Source: Epiperipatus broadwayi
Taxonomy: Eukaryota; Onychophora; Udeonychophora; Euonychophora; Peripatidae
Direction of reading: 5' to 3'
Length of the DNA stretch: 64,000 nucleotides
NCBI GenBank assembly: GCA_028023455.1
Contig: JAQFVV010000205.1
Coordinates: 1,967,353 to 2,031,352 of the forward strand
A program made the position numbers and the translations under genes. The notes beneath the pieces are model-generated. The model did not search any database, had not been told where the DNA came from, and was given only the letters and a program-made list of their open reading frames with translations. Positions 36,180 through 48,302 of the stretch are shown one piece after another. The first letter of the stretch is position 1; each line of letters opens with the position of its first letter.

Positions 36180-37640
36180 TAGTAGGAGCAGAAGTTCTAG
36201 GAACGCGCAAAAGGAGTTCAAATCACTCTTCTCTTGTGTTCATTTAGAGAGTGGAAGCAAAATGAACTGTGAGTAAAAGGAATTTGCCTCCCTGATCTTA
36301 AATCGCCTTTGTCCTGCCATGCCATCGCTACTTGAGAACTGTTATGTTTAACTGTTAAAGAACTATTGGAAGATGTTTACCATTATTTTGTCAATATTGT
36401 GCCTTTGCGTCCAAACTTCGTGTAGTTATTCTAAATGGCCGCCATAACTACTAAAGGTAATCCGTTTTGCCGAAGAATGAACTCTTATATTCCTCACTTC
36501 TTTCCTAAATCTTAATTGTAATCATAATGTAATCTTTATTTATTTGATAACTGACTATAAACTTCATTATCGTTAAATTTGTGATTTTCTCGCTTAAGTT
36601 TTAAAATCTCATTCTATCTAACGCTAGCACAGAATTATATATTTTAAATCTATCATTAGCTTTTTAAGTTTCACGCTCTAATTATTTTATTTTCATGTGG
36701 CAAAACTTATTTTAAATATGTATTTTATTAAATTGATTTTGGTATGCTAATGCTTAATCTAGCGAACTTATATTATTTTAGCCACCATTCCGATATTTTT
36801 TTTGAAAAGTTAAATGTAAAATTTCTTATTGAACGCTAGTTCGCTCGATTAAATATTTTGAAATAAATGCTTAATGACGGATTGTTTAAAATGTCATATT
36901 ACGGGATAAGATAAACTTTTTGTTGTTGACACTATTTATTTAGATGCATTTTATGTTTTCTAAAATAATTTTAATTATTAACTTATTTTAAATAATTATT
37001 TATTGCTTTCACGCCATCGAGCATTAACTTGCTTATAATATATTGTCGTTTAAGAATACTTGGGCTTGTTAAATAGGAAAAATAATATTTTTCCCTTTTC
37101 TATATTCGACATCCTAAATTTATTAAAGTTATATGTACGATGCTGAGTGGGTTATTATTTTGTCATGGCGTTACGCATGATATTATTGCTTTAAGCTTAA
37201 ATTATTTCATTAGTCATTTAAGACTTAAGCCATATTCGCGTTGCTTACTTATGATAGCATTTTAAAGAAGTTATATTTTGCTTAATCATATTTATTCATC
37301 CGAACTCCGGATTTTCTTCACGTAACTCGTCTAAGAATGAGGTTTGGTAGAACCGATCTCAGGACAAATGTTAGAGTATTAAGGCTCTGCATGTGAAACG
37401 TCGGCAAGCGTACCATGGAATCCTTACCACTCATATTTTCGAATACTGTCTTGTGATAAATACAAGGAGAATCATATATATGATAAAGCCTTTCAGTCCA
37501 AAGACGGACATCTCCATTTTTAATGCTATCATTATGGTTAGCACTGCGAGTTCTTTTATGTGTAGTTCTCATATTATCTTTAAGACGTGGTGCAGTGATG
37601 TTTGTAAACCACTCATTTAATAATTAGTCGAATATTTTAG
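36180..37640 (+). promoter_or_regulatory. CpG-rich patch with possible first exon (36,435-36,456)
   Basis: CpG dinucleotides are much more frequent here than in the flanking AT-rich intron. At 36,435 ATGGCCGCCATAACTACTAA encodes MAAITTK and is followed by AAAG|GTAATC, a good splice donor. This could be an unmethylated promoter with a short first coding exon on the strand opposite to ATP13A1. No downstream exon was found and no TATA box is evident. It could equally be a young repeat with undecayed CpGs. Confidence 0.3.
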
Positions 37641-38229
37641 GATTGTCACAGTAAAGCTTATTTAGGCTAACCCATTCCTCATTTGTACAGGCCCAGATAT
37701 GCTCATGAATGATAAATTATGTAACTGTTATAACAAAAGTAAACCTCTCTTTGAAGATGAATTTAGAAACGTTCTTTATCATTACTTAAAGTAATGATCA
37801 TAGCATTGATAACATTAATTTATTATTTATAGTTCATTAGCGTACTAGATCAGTTGCCTATATGCAAAGTAATAACCGCATGAAATCTGTGCTATGTTTC
37901 TAATGTAAATTAAATTATTTATGTTCATTAAATTATGTTGAATTACGCATGCGTTTGTGTCTTACTGAATCTCACTCATTGAATTCTATTTAGTCTTTAT
38001 AATAATATTAATATTATTCAGAATTTGTAACTGATTACTTTAAATAGATATTTATCTCTGGGTTATTCTGTTGTTGCTCATTCTGGATGGATACTATTTT
38101 ATAATTTATGTTTCTTTTGAAATGCTAGCTGTGTGCAATTCATTTAAAATTTATAAATTGTCCCTTCACATAAGGTATTTGATTGAGCCAAGATTTGATA
38201 TTCTTTATTTACATTAATTACCCTGTAGA

Positions 38230-38445
38230 TCTCATGTTTCGCCACTGTGTCTCCGGGACCGGAATGAATGAAATTTCATCTGTTATCATCAGAAGTGTTG
38301 TTTATAATGTTATAGTTTTAGAGAAGAGCAAATAGGGCAGAATTCATGATTGCTCCTGACCTGTGTATCTCGGGCATGAGTGGATTTAGGGTACTTTTGC
38401 TTAGATTCTAAACCTTGTTAAATGAACATACAATTCTGACCGGTG
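38230..38445 (+). repeat. Dispersed repeat R200, copy 2
   Basis: Partner of 20,069-20,268. The shared core is 'AGAATTCATGATTGCTCCTG' and 'GGGTACTTTTGCTTAGATTC'. It directly precedes the Penelope-like sequence that starts near 38,465. Confidence 0.7.
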
Positions 38446-38464
38446 CAGTACTGTGTACCAGACT

Positions 38465-40440
38465 CATTGCGCATACAAACTAATTAAACCACATGGTTAA
38501 AATTCCAAAGCATGCTCAGTGGAATGTAGGGAAAAACTCTAATTAATAATGTTATTAGACTTGGTAATAATATACTAAGCCTCCTTTACATTCCCCTGTC
38601 TATCATTAGGCTCACCACCAATTACACTAATTTTTTGAAGATAAAATTAATGTCCAGCATTTTTCTTATGATTAAAGAAAACAGAATTTCAATCACATTT
38701 ACTTTTTATATTGACAAATATGCTGCCTCAAACACATTGACAAACTAGCTACCATCTCTCCATAGTAAATAGCCCCACACCCAAGTCTCTGGCAAACAAC
38801 TATTTTTAGAATTATTTTTACAAACCAATTTTTTCAATTTCACTTATAAATTCAAAACATAAGCCAAGGAAATCCATTCTCCATTAATTTTCATTGCATC
38901 ATGCTTTATTTTAACGCTTTTATAAAATAATCTTAAATGCCTATATAATAAACTCTTACTTACATCCCACACTCCTATCTGCTTCAAATTTACACAAGTA
39001 TAACTTATGATACAAAAAACATTTAAACTCTAATAACTTATATCTTAAAGAAATGCTGTAACAAAGAGTGCACAAAACCTCTTACATTTAACAGCTTAAT
39101 AACCATTTTATAATCAAACTCATTACAATTTCTATAAATACATACATGCAAAATGTTCAAACATTCATTATTTTCAAACTCAATTGTCCATATCAAACCT
39201 GAATTTCTACTCAAACCCATAAACATATCCTCGATCAACATTCTTCGACCATACTTAAACACATGATCTACATATCTTCTGTATATAATATTACAGTTTT
39301 CATCCAGTGACTGTATAATATAATCCTCAATTTCTGATACCAACAAACTACAAACAACACCACTCACAGCCAACCCCATTGGTCAGCTCTTCGCCATTTG
39401 AAAGCAATCATTTAAATATCTTGCTATAATAATCTTACAATCCATTCCAAAACATAAATAATAAATTTAGCTTTATATCTATTTATTCCATATCCCAACA
39501 AAAGAATAATAGAGTGTAAACAATTCACTGATCCATATAATTTTCATACATCCAATGAGACCATAACATAACTATCAACAGTCTTAGCAGAATTCAAAAC
39601 TTGCACAAATTCAAACAGAGATTTCAGTGAATTTATCAAAACCAGCAATAACAATTGAGAGACTTTATAGTAATAATAATCTCTGAAATCAATCATCAGT
39701 CTAAGAGGAGTATTTTCTTTATGCAATTTAATATTAACAAACAGATACAGGACAATTGCAATAGAAGGATAAATCTGTATGTACTCATTTCTAGTAAATG
39801 TTTTTCCTATATATGGGCATAAAACATCAGTAATAAACTTATTCTTCATTAATTTTAAATTATAATTCTAAATTCTTTTAAACTTTAGTTTATCAATTTG
39901 TTTCTTATCCATTAAAACAAACCAACTGCCCTTGTCCTTTATACAAATAAGGTCTTTCTCATGCAACATCAATTTAAAATTATTAATAACTTTATTCCAA
40001 TGATTTGATGCTCCTGAATAATAATTTTCCTTCAACACTGGAACAATTTGCTTAATCACTGTCTCTTTTTTGTTTGAAAATTCATATGCACTTTCAATAT
40101 TCACAACAATCTGCATGTTAGGATTTCTCCATCTGCTACCAAAAAACTTTGGTCTAAATTCCAACACATTTTTAAACTCCATCAATTTCACACTTAGTGA
40201 TTATCACACCATTTCCTTATGAACCATTATACCTTGCTTTTTAGTAAAAAACCCAAATTTCCATTGCAAATATGTTTGTAATACCTTACAATGAACTATA
40301 ATTTTATCAGGCACAGCATAAAACATCTCTGACCATCTTTTTCTAGCAATATTCAAATATAATTTCTTCTTACATCCTCTAACTATAAACTTTAATAATG
40401 TCATCTGTAACAAAACAGTCATGTCCTCCACATATATATA
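38465..40440 (-). pseudogene. Decayed Penelope-like retroelement (RT plus GIY-YIG remnant)
   Basis: Minus-strand open pieces follow the order of a Penelope polyprotein. N-terminal region: 40,431-40,204. Linker with KDKGSWFVLMDK (like 'KADKGNAVVVMDK'): 40,191-39,868. RT fingers with PSIAIVLYLFVNIKLHKE and NTPLRLMIDF: 39,849-39,544. RT palm, about 39,400-39,038: a stop, then PMGLAVSGVVCSLLVSEIED and IIYRRYVDHVFKYG. A worn GIY-YIG region with CGAIYYGE-like sequence lies near 38,760. The catalytic YVDD is YVDH, and there are several stops and frame breaks, so the element is inactive. Confidence 0.82.
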
Positions 40441-40526
40441 GATGGATTTATAAAAACATTACAACAGTTTGGAAAAACTTTATAATGCATACACATTTTC
40501 AAGAATTTCAACCGTTCTCCTAATGG

Positions 40527-41965
40527 GGACTTTGATATTAAAGCTGCAACGTAGGGGAGATATGAGGCCTTTTCACACCCACAATAAATGTATGATGTCG
40601 CGGTGTCAAATTGAAAGAAATAATCCCTGTGAGTTTACATGACAAAACATGTTTTTTTTATCAATACGATCTTTTTTTTGTAATACTTCGACATTTTCAG
40701 TTAAAAGTGATGAATTAACTCAAGTCGGTTATGACCATTTCCAAGTCAACCACACATATAATTTCATCAATCCAGAAACAGGAGTTCACATCCAAAATAT
40801 TGAGGGACTGTAAGGTTCCGCCAAATGGCGAAATAAGCAGCAACGAGGGACAGCAAGACAACACCTGGACTCCTACCTAGCAGAATTCATATGGAGAAGA
40901 GTACACAAAAATGATGACATCTTCATTGCAATACTAAATGACATGAAAGAAATGTGTCTGCCAAGATAATAAAAACGTAATAAAAGTCTGATAATTAATG
41001 TGTATTTTTGTGTGTGTGTGTGTGTGTATTTTGGGTTTAATTTGTTTATAAAAAAAAAAGACATTTACAAGCACTTCTATGGAAATCCCAGCATCCTTTG
41101 CAATCACATGCTACATTTTCGGAGGGAGAATTTTTAGTACAGATCTCTATTTTCTGTGATAATATTACATGTCAAAAGTTTAGTTTTAACGCTTCAATTT
41201 ATGTTATATATTACACGGTAAGTATTGTATGACTATAGTTAATGTGTTTCTATAAAAATTATTTAAAACCAAAATCATTTAATCTTTGTTTACTGCGTAT
41301 TTAAAGTAACAATTTTTTTGTGTAATGGCGTCATTTCATTAAGATCACAAATCACTTTTTTTTTTTATATTTTCAAATATTGTTCTTAAAAGTTGTTAAC
41401 GTTGAAACTTGTAAATATTTAAATTTATCGTTCAACATGATACATTTATTATTGAAAATGAGAAACAAAAATTGACATTTCATTAAAAGCCATATTTGTA
41501 ATTTTTTTTAAATTTCAAATATCATTCTTAAAAATTATTAGTATTGAAAGTTGTACATATTTGAATGTCTTGTTAAAAATCGTACATTTCTTATTGAAAA
41601 TGATACATATATTTATTAAGTTTTACAATGTTTTTACTTTTATTTATTTTTAGAAGTGCAACATGAAACATGTATTAGACCTACTGCACCCATTTCACAT
41701 TCGTATCAAATCCCCCTGATAACTTTGTACATCTTTTCTTTAGATATCATGTGCAAGGATCTGTGTACACATATTTTTTTTGTCAAAAAAGTTGTGTACA
41801 GGATCTGTATACATGTTATTTTGGTCAGATCACAAGATTACAAAGTAATTAGCAAATTGATACAAATGTGAACAGGCGCAGTAGGTCTAATACATGCTCA
41901 CGAAAGTGAAAAGATACAGTAGGTCTAATACATGCTCCGTGTTGCAGCTTCAATACCAAAGTACC
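40527..41965 (+). mobile_element. Merlin/IS1595-like DNA transposon 2, internally deleted
   Basis: Terminal inverted repeats: GGACTTTGATATTAAAGCTG then CAAC at 40,527-40,550, against the complement of GTTGCAGCTTCAATACCAAA at 41,941-41,965, with a few mismatches. Length about 1.44 kb, like the 25.9-kb element. Only the C-terminal half of the transposase remains. Near the right end an 'AGTAGGTCTAATACATGCTC' unit is duplicated (41,880-41,938). The element sits just upstream of the decayed Penelope gene. Confidence 0.8.
40709..40969 (+). pseudogene. IS1595/ISXO2-like transposase, C-terminal part
   Basis: The frame reads DELTQVGYDHFQVNHTYN, then FINPETGVHIQNIEGL, a TAA, GSAKWRNKQQRGTARQHL, DSYLAEFIWRRVHKNDDIF and a final stop. 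'L..VGY.H..VNH.YNF..PETG.H..NIE' and 'LDSYLAEF.WR' are near-perfect matches to ISXO2-like DDE transposases. The internal TAA lies where a conserved Trp is usual. The N-terminal half is absent. Confidence 0.88.
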
Positions 41966-42189
41966 TCCTAATGTAACAATTTCTGTATGTTATTTTAATA
42001 CTTTCATGTACTTCCAATCATAATCATAATCCATAATTATACCAGAAAATAATAAAGTAAGTAAAATAAACTGTCTTTAAATTGTCATTAAGAAACACAT
42101 GTATATATGTGTGTTAAACAGAGAAAAATAATCCTATAATTATTAATAGCTGGACTCTCTTTCAGTATGGAGTACTATAGAGTCATGGC

Positions 42190-42860
42190 ATACAAACTAA
42201 CTAAACAGTTAAAATTCCAGAGCATGCTCAGTGGAATACTGGCATATTTCTGAGTAATAGTGTTATTAGACTTGGCAATAAACCAAGCCTACTTTATCTT
42301 CCTCTTTCTGTCATTACACTTACCATAAACCACATTAATGTTTTGAGGATAAAATTCATGTCCAGTATTTTTCTTATAATTAAAGAAAACAGAATTAAAC
42401 TGAGAATCACATTTAGGTTTTTTTATGCTGACAGATATGCTGCCCAAATGCATTGGAAATGTAATCATAATTTCCCCATAGTAAATAGCCCCACATCCAG
42501 GTTCCTGGCAAACAACCAAATATACCATTTGATGCCTATCACCTTGCTCCACTCTATCATTAAAATTATTAATTAATCTATTTAAACACAAGTGAGACCT
42601 GAATTTAAACATTAAAATTTTTACAAACCACTTTTTCTAATTTCACATATAAATTGTGAACCAAGCCAAGGAAATCCATTCTCTATTAACTTTAATCTCA
42701 TCATGCTTTATTTTAAGTTTTAAAAAATAATCTTAAATGCCTATATAATAAATTCTCCTTACATCCCACACTTACGAAATCCTTAATGTCACTCTCAATA
42801 TTCTTTCTATCTACTCAAATTTACATAAATATAAATTAGGGTACAAAAAACATTTAAACC
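42190..42860 (-). pseudogene. Second Penelope-like GIY-YIG endonuclease fragment
   Basis: A 107-codon frame (42,612-42,289) reads MVYLVVCQEPGCGAIYYGE, then IMITFPMHLGSISVSIKK, NTGHEFYPQNINVVYGK and CNDRKRKIK. 'VY.V.C...GCGAIYYGE' is the GIY-YIG core preceded by the Cys pair found in Penelope endonucleases, and NTGHEF matches the 'ETGH' region. DNA similarity to 38,465-39,030 extends on both sides (CAAGGAAATCCATTCT, AATGCCTATATAATAAA), so both belong to one family. Confidence 0.78.
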
Positions 42861-44093
42861 ACTTATTTACATATCTCTGTAAATTTTATTGCTTTGTTTT
42901 CAATCTATTCAATTATTTTCAGATATTTGGAAATAGTCAAAATCAGAAGGATCAATTTGTATTGTAGAATATTTATAACATTTTTATTTTATTTTAATAT
43001 TTTTATACTTCTAATTAATCAGTAAATTTATTAATCACTATTTTCAATTATTTAATACTAGTATAAATTGTGTCAGCTCTTGTTCATAGTTATAGAGTCC
43101 TCAGCTTTAGATTAATGATATATAAAATATATATGCGGACAACTATATACTTCTCTTTAGAATTATTTAGATAGTGTTAAGGTAATAAAGATTTCCTTCA
43201 AATGAAGTCCATTCACTTTATGTATATGTTTTATAATAATAATAAGTTTACTGATGGCCAGTACACTCAAAATACTTGCAGACCCAGAACATTGATGATC
43301 ATACTAATATAATGATTCCAGTATTTTTGATATACAAATGTTTAGTTATTTTAACAACTAAATGTAGACACTCAGCAATATACTTATGATTGCTCTTTTA
43401 TAATATTATATATTTAAATAAGACATTTATTTTATATAGCGTGATGTTTTTATATTCATTTATAGTTAAATCTACAAAGCGCATGTGCATTAGCTTCTTG
43501 GCTTATTAATATTACAATATTATATATTGAGTCTGGCATTGGCTTGATGATGATTAGCCTAATTTTATATATGCCTTTTAAAACCAGTCCAAAAATGACT
43601 GTTTATTATTTGTTGCTGATACCTTGTTTATTAATTATATTTGATCTGATTTATTTCTGTATTCTAATTCAAAAAAAAAAAATCTTTGATGCTTATTAGT
43701 ATTTTCATATTCACATATAAAATCCCTATTTCATACCATTACAACATATATATATATATATAATGAAAAATAAAAATTTTAAAGAAATCGTCTTGATTTT
43801 CAGAATGAAATAATATCCCAAAAATTCACTAGTAAAAAACAAAATAACAAAAAAATAAGAGAAAAAAAAAGAAAAAATGTTTTCAGAAAAACTTAATAAA
43901 TGAACCTAAATGATTCTCTTCAACCTAGCTCCATATCCCATTTACTGTAAGCTTGAGTAATTAATGAACACAAGATAGTCATGCTATTATATCTAATTCC
44001 CCTGACTAATTTTGTCGAACCAAAAAAATAAAAAGAGATAATTAAGAAAACGGTTTTTCAAAAAAATATTAAATTACATTCATATTTTACATA

Positions 44094-44225
44094 TATGCCA
44101 ATAATATCATTACATGATCTCTCATATGCTTTTATGAATCATTATCTTAACCTTATTTTAGAGACATCTACTTGTAATCTTGAGCAATCAGTAGATACCA
44201 GGTAGTATATTATAAACTCCCCAAT
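44094..44225 (+). repeat. Dispersed repeat, copy 1 (partner at 48.2 kb)
   Basis: It shares 'CTCTCATATGC', 'AGAGACATCTA' (versus AGAGTCATCTA) and 'GCAATCAGTAGATACCAG' (versus GCAATCAATAGTCACCAG) with about 48,178-48,302. Diverged and non-coding. Confidence 0.5.
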
Positions 44226-45443
44226 TTCCAGATTGATCAGTTTCTGGATTTTGTGTTTGTCAGTAAAAATTAGTATTCAAAGGGGAATAAAAGCACTTAT
44301 GGATAGCAGCCATCTTTTACACACCTTTATGCTAATGAAACTAATGAGTTGAAATTTAAAAATATATCTTTAAATCCTGGACTTCACTGGCAAAGGCAAA
44401 ACTCAGAAGCTACTTGGTCTAAAAATGGGGATTTTATAGCAGTACACCATCTGATATCCATTGATTGCTTGGTTACATAGAGGATTCTAGAGTAGGGTGA
44501 ACATAACCAGTCTTGGAATATTCTTTTATCTATTCTTAATATTCAGTTATGAACTGAGGTATTAAAATTGCAAAAGTAACAAAAAACAGAAGACAAAGAA
44601 TACAATGGGCATACCAATGAAGATGTAATCAAAATGAAATAAAATTGGCAATATTTTACAAATTTGAAATCCTAAATAGAAATAGGCAATATATAAAAGA
44701 AAGAACAATCCTAGTAAAGTCTTGAGATTTCATGTAAAAGTTTAGTAAATTCTGGGCTGCCCTTTCAATAAAAGTGAAAATTTCACCAGATTATCAATCA
44801 TATTTTTCTTTTAGGGTCACATCAAACCTGGCCATCATAGAAAATTTAATTTATAATTAAGAATAGCTACATATCCACTAAGCAATCAAGAGTTAGCAGT
44901 GGTCTGTCTAATGAATAATATTGAATAGCTTAATCTCTATTGGATATGGACTGGTTTCTAACCAATAACAGTGGGATTGGCTATGAGCATAAACTTAGGC
45001 CGACTGAGTGGACTTAATAAGCTATATAAAAAAAAATAACTCAACTTTGCCTGAAAAATCTTCAGCTAACTAAAAACAATTTCAACTCAGACATGAATCC
45101 CAGATCACAGGCTAGGCAAAACTACTGTACTCAATATAATACTATAATCTCAGAAATGGCTTGAACTTAAAATGAAGAATGGGATATAGAGCATTGTTGG
45201 ACATGATGATTAAAAAAAAAATGTGAGAGAAACTTCTCACATGCATTCTAATTGGACTTATCAAGACTGATGATGATAATCAAGCAGTAAAAAATATTCT
45301 TAAAATAAGGCTAAAATTTATTTATGAAATTATACTTTCACCTGGGTGATTAACAAAATAAAAAGCTCAAAACTAAAAAATGTTTATGATAAAAGGATTA
45401 AATCTAAAACAATTTTTTGTTTACATTATATATATCACCTTAC

Positions 45444-45540
45444 CAACATGAGCGTGCTTCAGAGCACCAACATCATTTGTACCATCACCGCACATCAATG
45501 TTACAAAACCAAGGCTTTTTAATGAAGTTATCACAAACTC
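45444..45540 (-). CDS. ATP13A1: ATP13A1 exon C (P-domain GDGTND motif)
   Basis: A 97-bp exon between TTATTTCCAG and GTAAGG. It encodes [15 protein letters not shown] then [17 protein letters not shown] and ends one base into a Gly codon. [10 protein letters not shown] is the signature P-type ATPase motif whose aspartates help coordinate Mg2+ at the phosphorylation site. The KHAHV ending and the 'EFVITSLK' lead-in are typical of P5A pumps, where this stretch directly follows 'APKQK' of exon B. The catalytic Asp residues of the motif are intact. The next intron, to exon D, is 30.9 kb. Confidence 0.96.
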
Positions 45541-46539
45541 CTGGAAATAAATTATAAAACAATCTAAGAATTATTAACTGTAACTCATACATATATTTAT
45601 AAAATCTTATAAATAGAATAATTTTTATCTAGTAATCGTATTAACAAAAATATAATCTTTTGCAATAATAGACTGAAATAGAATCTTAACCCCTGCAATG
45701 TAAGAATATTATCATTTTATTTTCCTCACTTATTTAAGATTAGATCAAATTAGAATCAAAATTAATTTCTAGAAATAACCAACTCCTTAGTAAGTTAACT
45801 GGCACTATTTGCAAGTATTTTATGGACAGCTTATTAGCATTGATCTGTTTGGAGAAAAAGTGTCGACCCTAAACTTTCTGGATTCTCTTTTTGTAAAATT
45901 CAACCAAGAACCTTCAATTAAAGAACTATGATGTAAAAAATAAAAATTTTATGAAATTCCAAACTAATTTCTTTTATCATATCTAACATTAACGCTAACT
46001 TGATTTTCCTAAATGCAATCAAATAGTTAATGACTACCAAATTTACTAATTCTATCTTCTAGATCAAGTCTCTAGAGATTCCTTTATTTTGTTAACAATT
46101 TAAGCTATCTAAAAAACAAAAGCTAAATAAATAAATGAAATGACAAATTAATATCTAAAAAATTGGCATTAGCACAAAAAAATCACTAAACTCAGATATT
46201 TTATTCTGCATCAGTTAAAATAATCTGTCATAATCTTGTTGAACAGCAAACATCAACTTCATAGAGTTTTATAACCAACATGAGATCTTGTGATTCTATA
46301 CCAGGAGTAAATTAACTTAATGAATTAAATGTAGGCTTTCTATAATTATATATTAATTAGAGAGGATTTGAACAATGAGCTTCAAGCTCCCTTCAGCTAT
46401 CCATTCAATCTTACATAACCGATACACATGACCATGCACATATGAAAAAGAAAAATGATCCCCAATATATGTATTTTGTGCTGAACCAGCACTCATTAGT
46501 TCGTCTAGACACCATTTCTTATGCTTGCTCTTAACTGTT

Positions 46540-47370
46540 ATTAAACAGGCAAAACTCTCTATATATATTGCCACTCAGGCCAGAGTAATCGCTAAATGCC
46601 AGAAGGCTTGTGCATAAAATCCCATCAAGTGCCTACTCATCCAATATCCCCAGAATAGTTTCTGGTGTGTGGCCTTCGTCAGTGAGGAGCTTTGGATCTG
46701 AGAGCACTGCACCTAGATCTTAGGATCTAATACAACTCTCCAGCAGCCACCTTTTATCTCTACTTAACTACAAAACTATGAGACTTAAATTGAAAACACT
46801 ATAATATTTTCAATCCAAGCTCATCGGCTTATAAGTCATATAGGTCTGAACCAGTTCAGTGCCTATACATTTTGGTGTCTTTGGTTCTTTAATAACCATA
46901 CCCACCACTATCCTATTAGGCAGGATTGGTTTTAAGCCAATAAACATCACATGACCACCATTTCTTAGGCTTGCTCTTAACTGTTATTAAACAGGCAAAA
47001 CTCTCTATATGTATTGCCACTCAGTGCAAGCTAGAGGTTCAGACCTATATGACTATATAAGCTGATGAGCTTGGATTGAATTGAAAATATTATAGTGTTT
47101 TCAATTTAAGTCTCATAGTTTTGTAGTTAAGTAGAGATAAAAGGTAGCTGCTGGAGGGTTGCATTAGATCCTAGGATCTAGGTGCAGTACTCTCAGATCC
47201 AAAGTTCCTCATTGACGAAGGCCACAAGCCAGAAACTAGTCTAGAGATATTGGATGAGTAGGCACTAAATGAGGATTTTATGCACAAGCCTTCTGGCATC
47301 CATTGAATACTATGGCTTGTACTGAGTGGCAATCCGTATAAAGAGTTTTGCCTGTTTAACATATATATAA
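46540..47370. repeat. Large compound foldback, family F1
   Basis: Arms of about 320 bp (46,545-46,860 and 47,033-47,362) mirror each other from AACAGGCAAAACTCTCTAT to TATATAGGTCTGAAC-type inner ends. Shared segments include GATCTTAGGATCTA and 'TACAAAACTATGAGACTTAA'. The loop contains a further arm start (AACAGGCAAAACTCTCTATA at about 46,992), as if one copy had inserted in another. Open frames here, for example 47,171-47,362 on the minus strand, are not genes. Confidence 0.82.
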
Positions 47371-48177
47371 TCAGTGCTCAGTTGTTGAGGATAGAAAATT
47401 TTCAAACTTTAATGGATAGGCTTCAATCTTATCCACCCTCCAACTCTTCAGCCATCCATATTATTGAAAATCTGATGATGGAATGCTGAAAGCCCTTGTT
47501 GATGCCAATATTGTAATAAATTGAATTTCAAAATCAAATAAGAATTATGTTTTAATTGTCTAAAACAAAAAAAAAACAAAGTAAATTTGAGCTACTATGA
47601 AATTAACTGACCTGTAATTTACAGATAAAACTTTTATTTTCTTATAATGTTTAATTATTAATATTTATTACAGGTCATCAACACACAGTAATAAATTGAA
47701 TGGAATTTCTTTGTAATAACCTTTTGTCCATTTATGTTTTCAGGTTACTTAATTGCACATTATTTAATGTAACATTGCTGGATTACCTAAATAAATGTTA
47801 CATATTTTCTAGTGAATTAAATTTGTCTAAACCGAAATAAAATCATTTCAATTTTTAAGCACAATTTACACTTCAAGTGAAAATCAAAAATACAGTCTAA
47901 TATTATTTTTATAAAAAGTGCAAAAAAAGAAAAATATTAATTTTTTAAAAATTTATAGTAAATTATTTAGGATATCAAATAAAATTTGAACGCCAAAGTA
48001 GCAAATCACAGACAACAGTTAAATTCATTGGCCAGACTGAATTTTTTTTGAATTTTCCCTCAATCAAAAGCTGATCCTAGAAAACCCGTAGCTCTGATTT
48101 AACTTCCCAGAATAAGAAATTAACTTTTTGCCTAAAAAAATAAAAACGCTAATACTATTTATACCATCAACAACATC

Positions 48178-48302
48178 ACATTACCTCTCATATGCATACT
48201 TACTCATATGCTTCCAAAAACAATTATCTTCACTCTACTCTAGAGTCATCTATTGAAAGCTTGTGCAATCAATAGTCACCAGCAGCACTAAACCATATAA
48301 AA
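48178..48302 (+). repeat. Dispersed repeat, copy 2
   Basis: Partner of 44,094-44,225 in the same orientation, with the same CTCTCATATGC...TCATCTA...GCAATCAAT order. Confidence 0.5.

Larger units (their letters stand above)
14507..45443 (-). other. ATP13A1 giant intron between exons C and D, 30.9 kb
   Basis: Exon C ends one base into a Gly codon and exon D supplies the other two, so these exons are adjacent in the transcript and the 30.9 kb between them is a single intron. It holds a Penelope inverted pair, two Merlin-like transposons, a decayed Penelope gene and CpG-rich patches. Apart from short direct repeats I see nothing recognisable in 14,507-17,600, 20,290-21,440, 21,675-24,040 and 42,870-44,090. 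Confidence 0.85.

Noticed and set aside
37318-37620. Overlapping open frames on both strands in the CpG-rich patch
   Set aside because: Neither frame has recognisable protein features, and they are mirror frames of the same DNA.
43748-43763. (AT)n and other short microsatellites such as (GT)n at about 41.01 kb and (AC)n at about 57.15 kb
   Set aside because: Ordinary short simple repeats, expected in such sequence and not informative individually.
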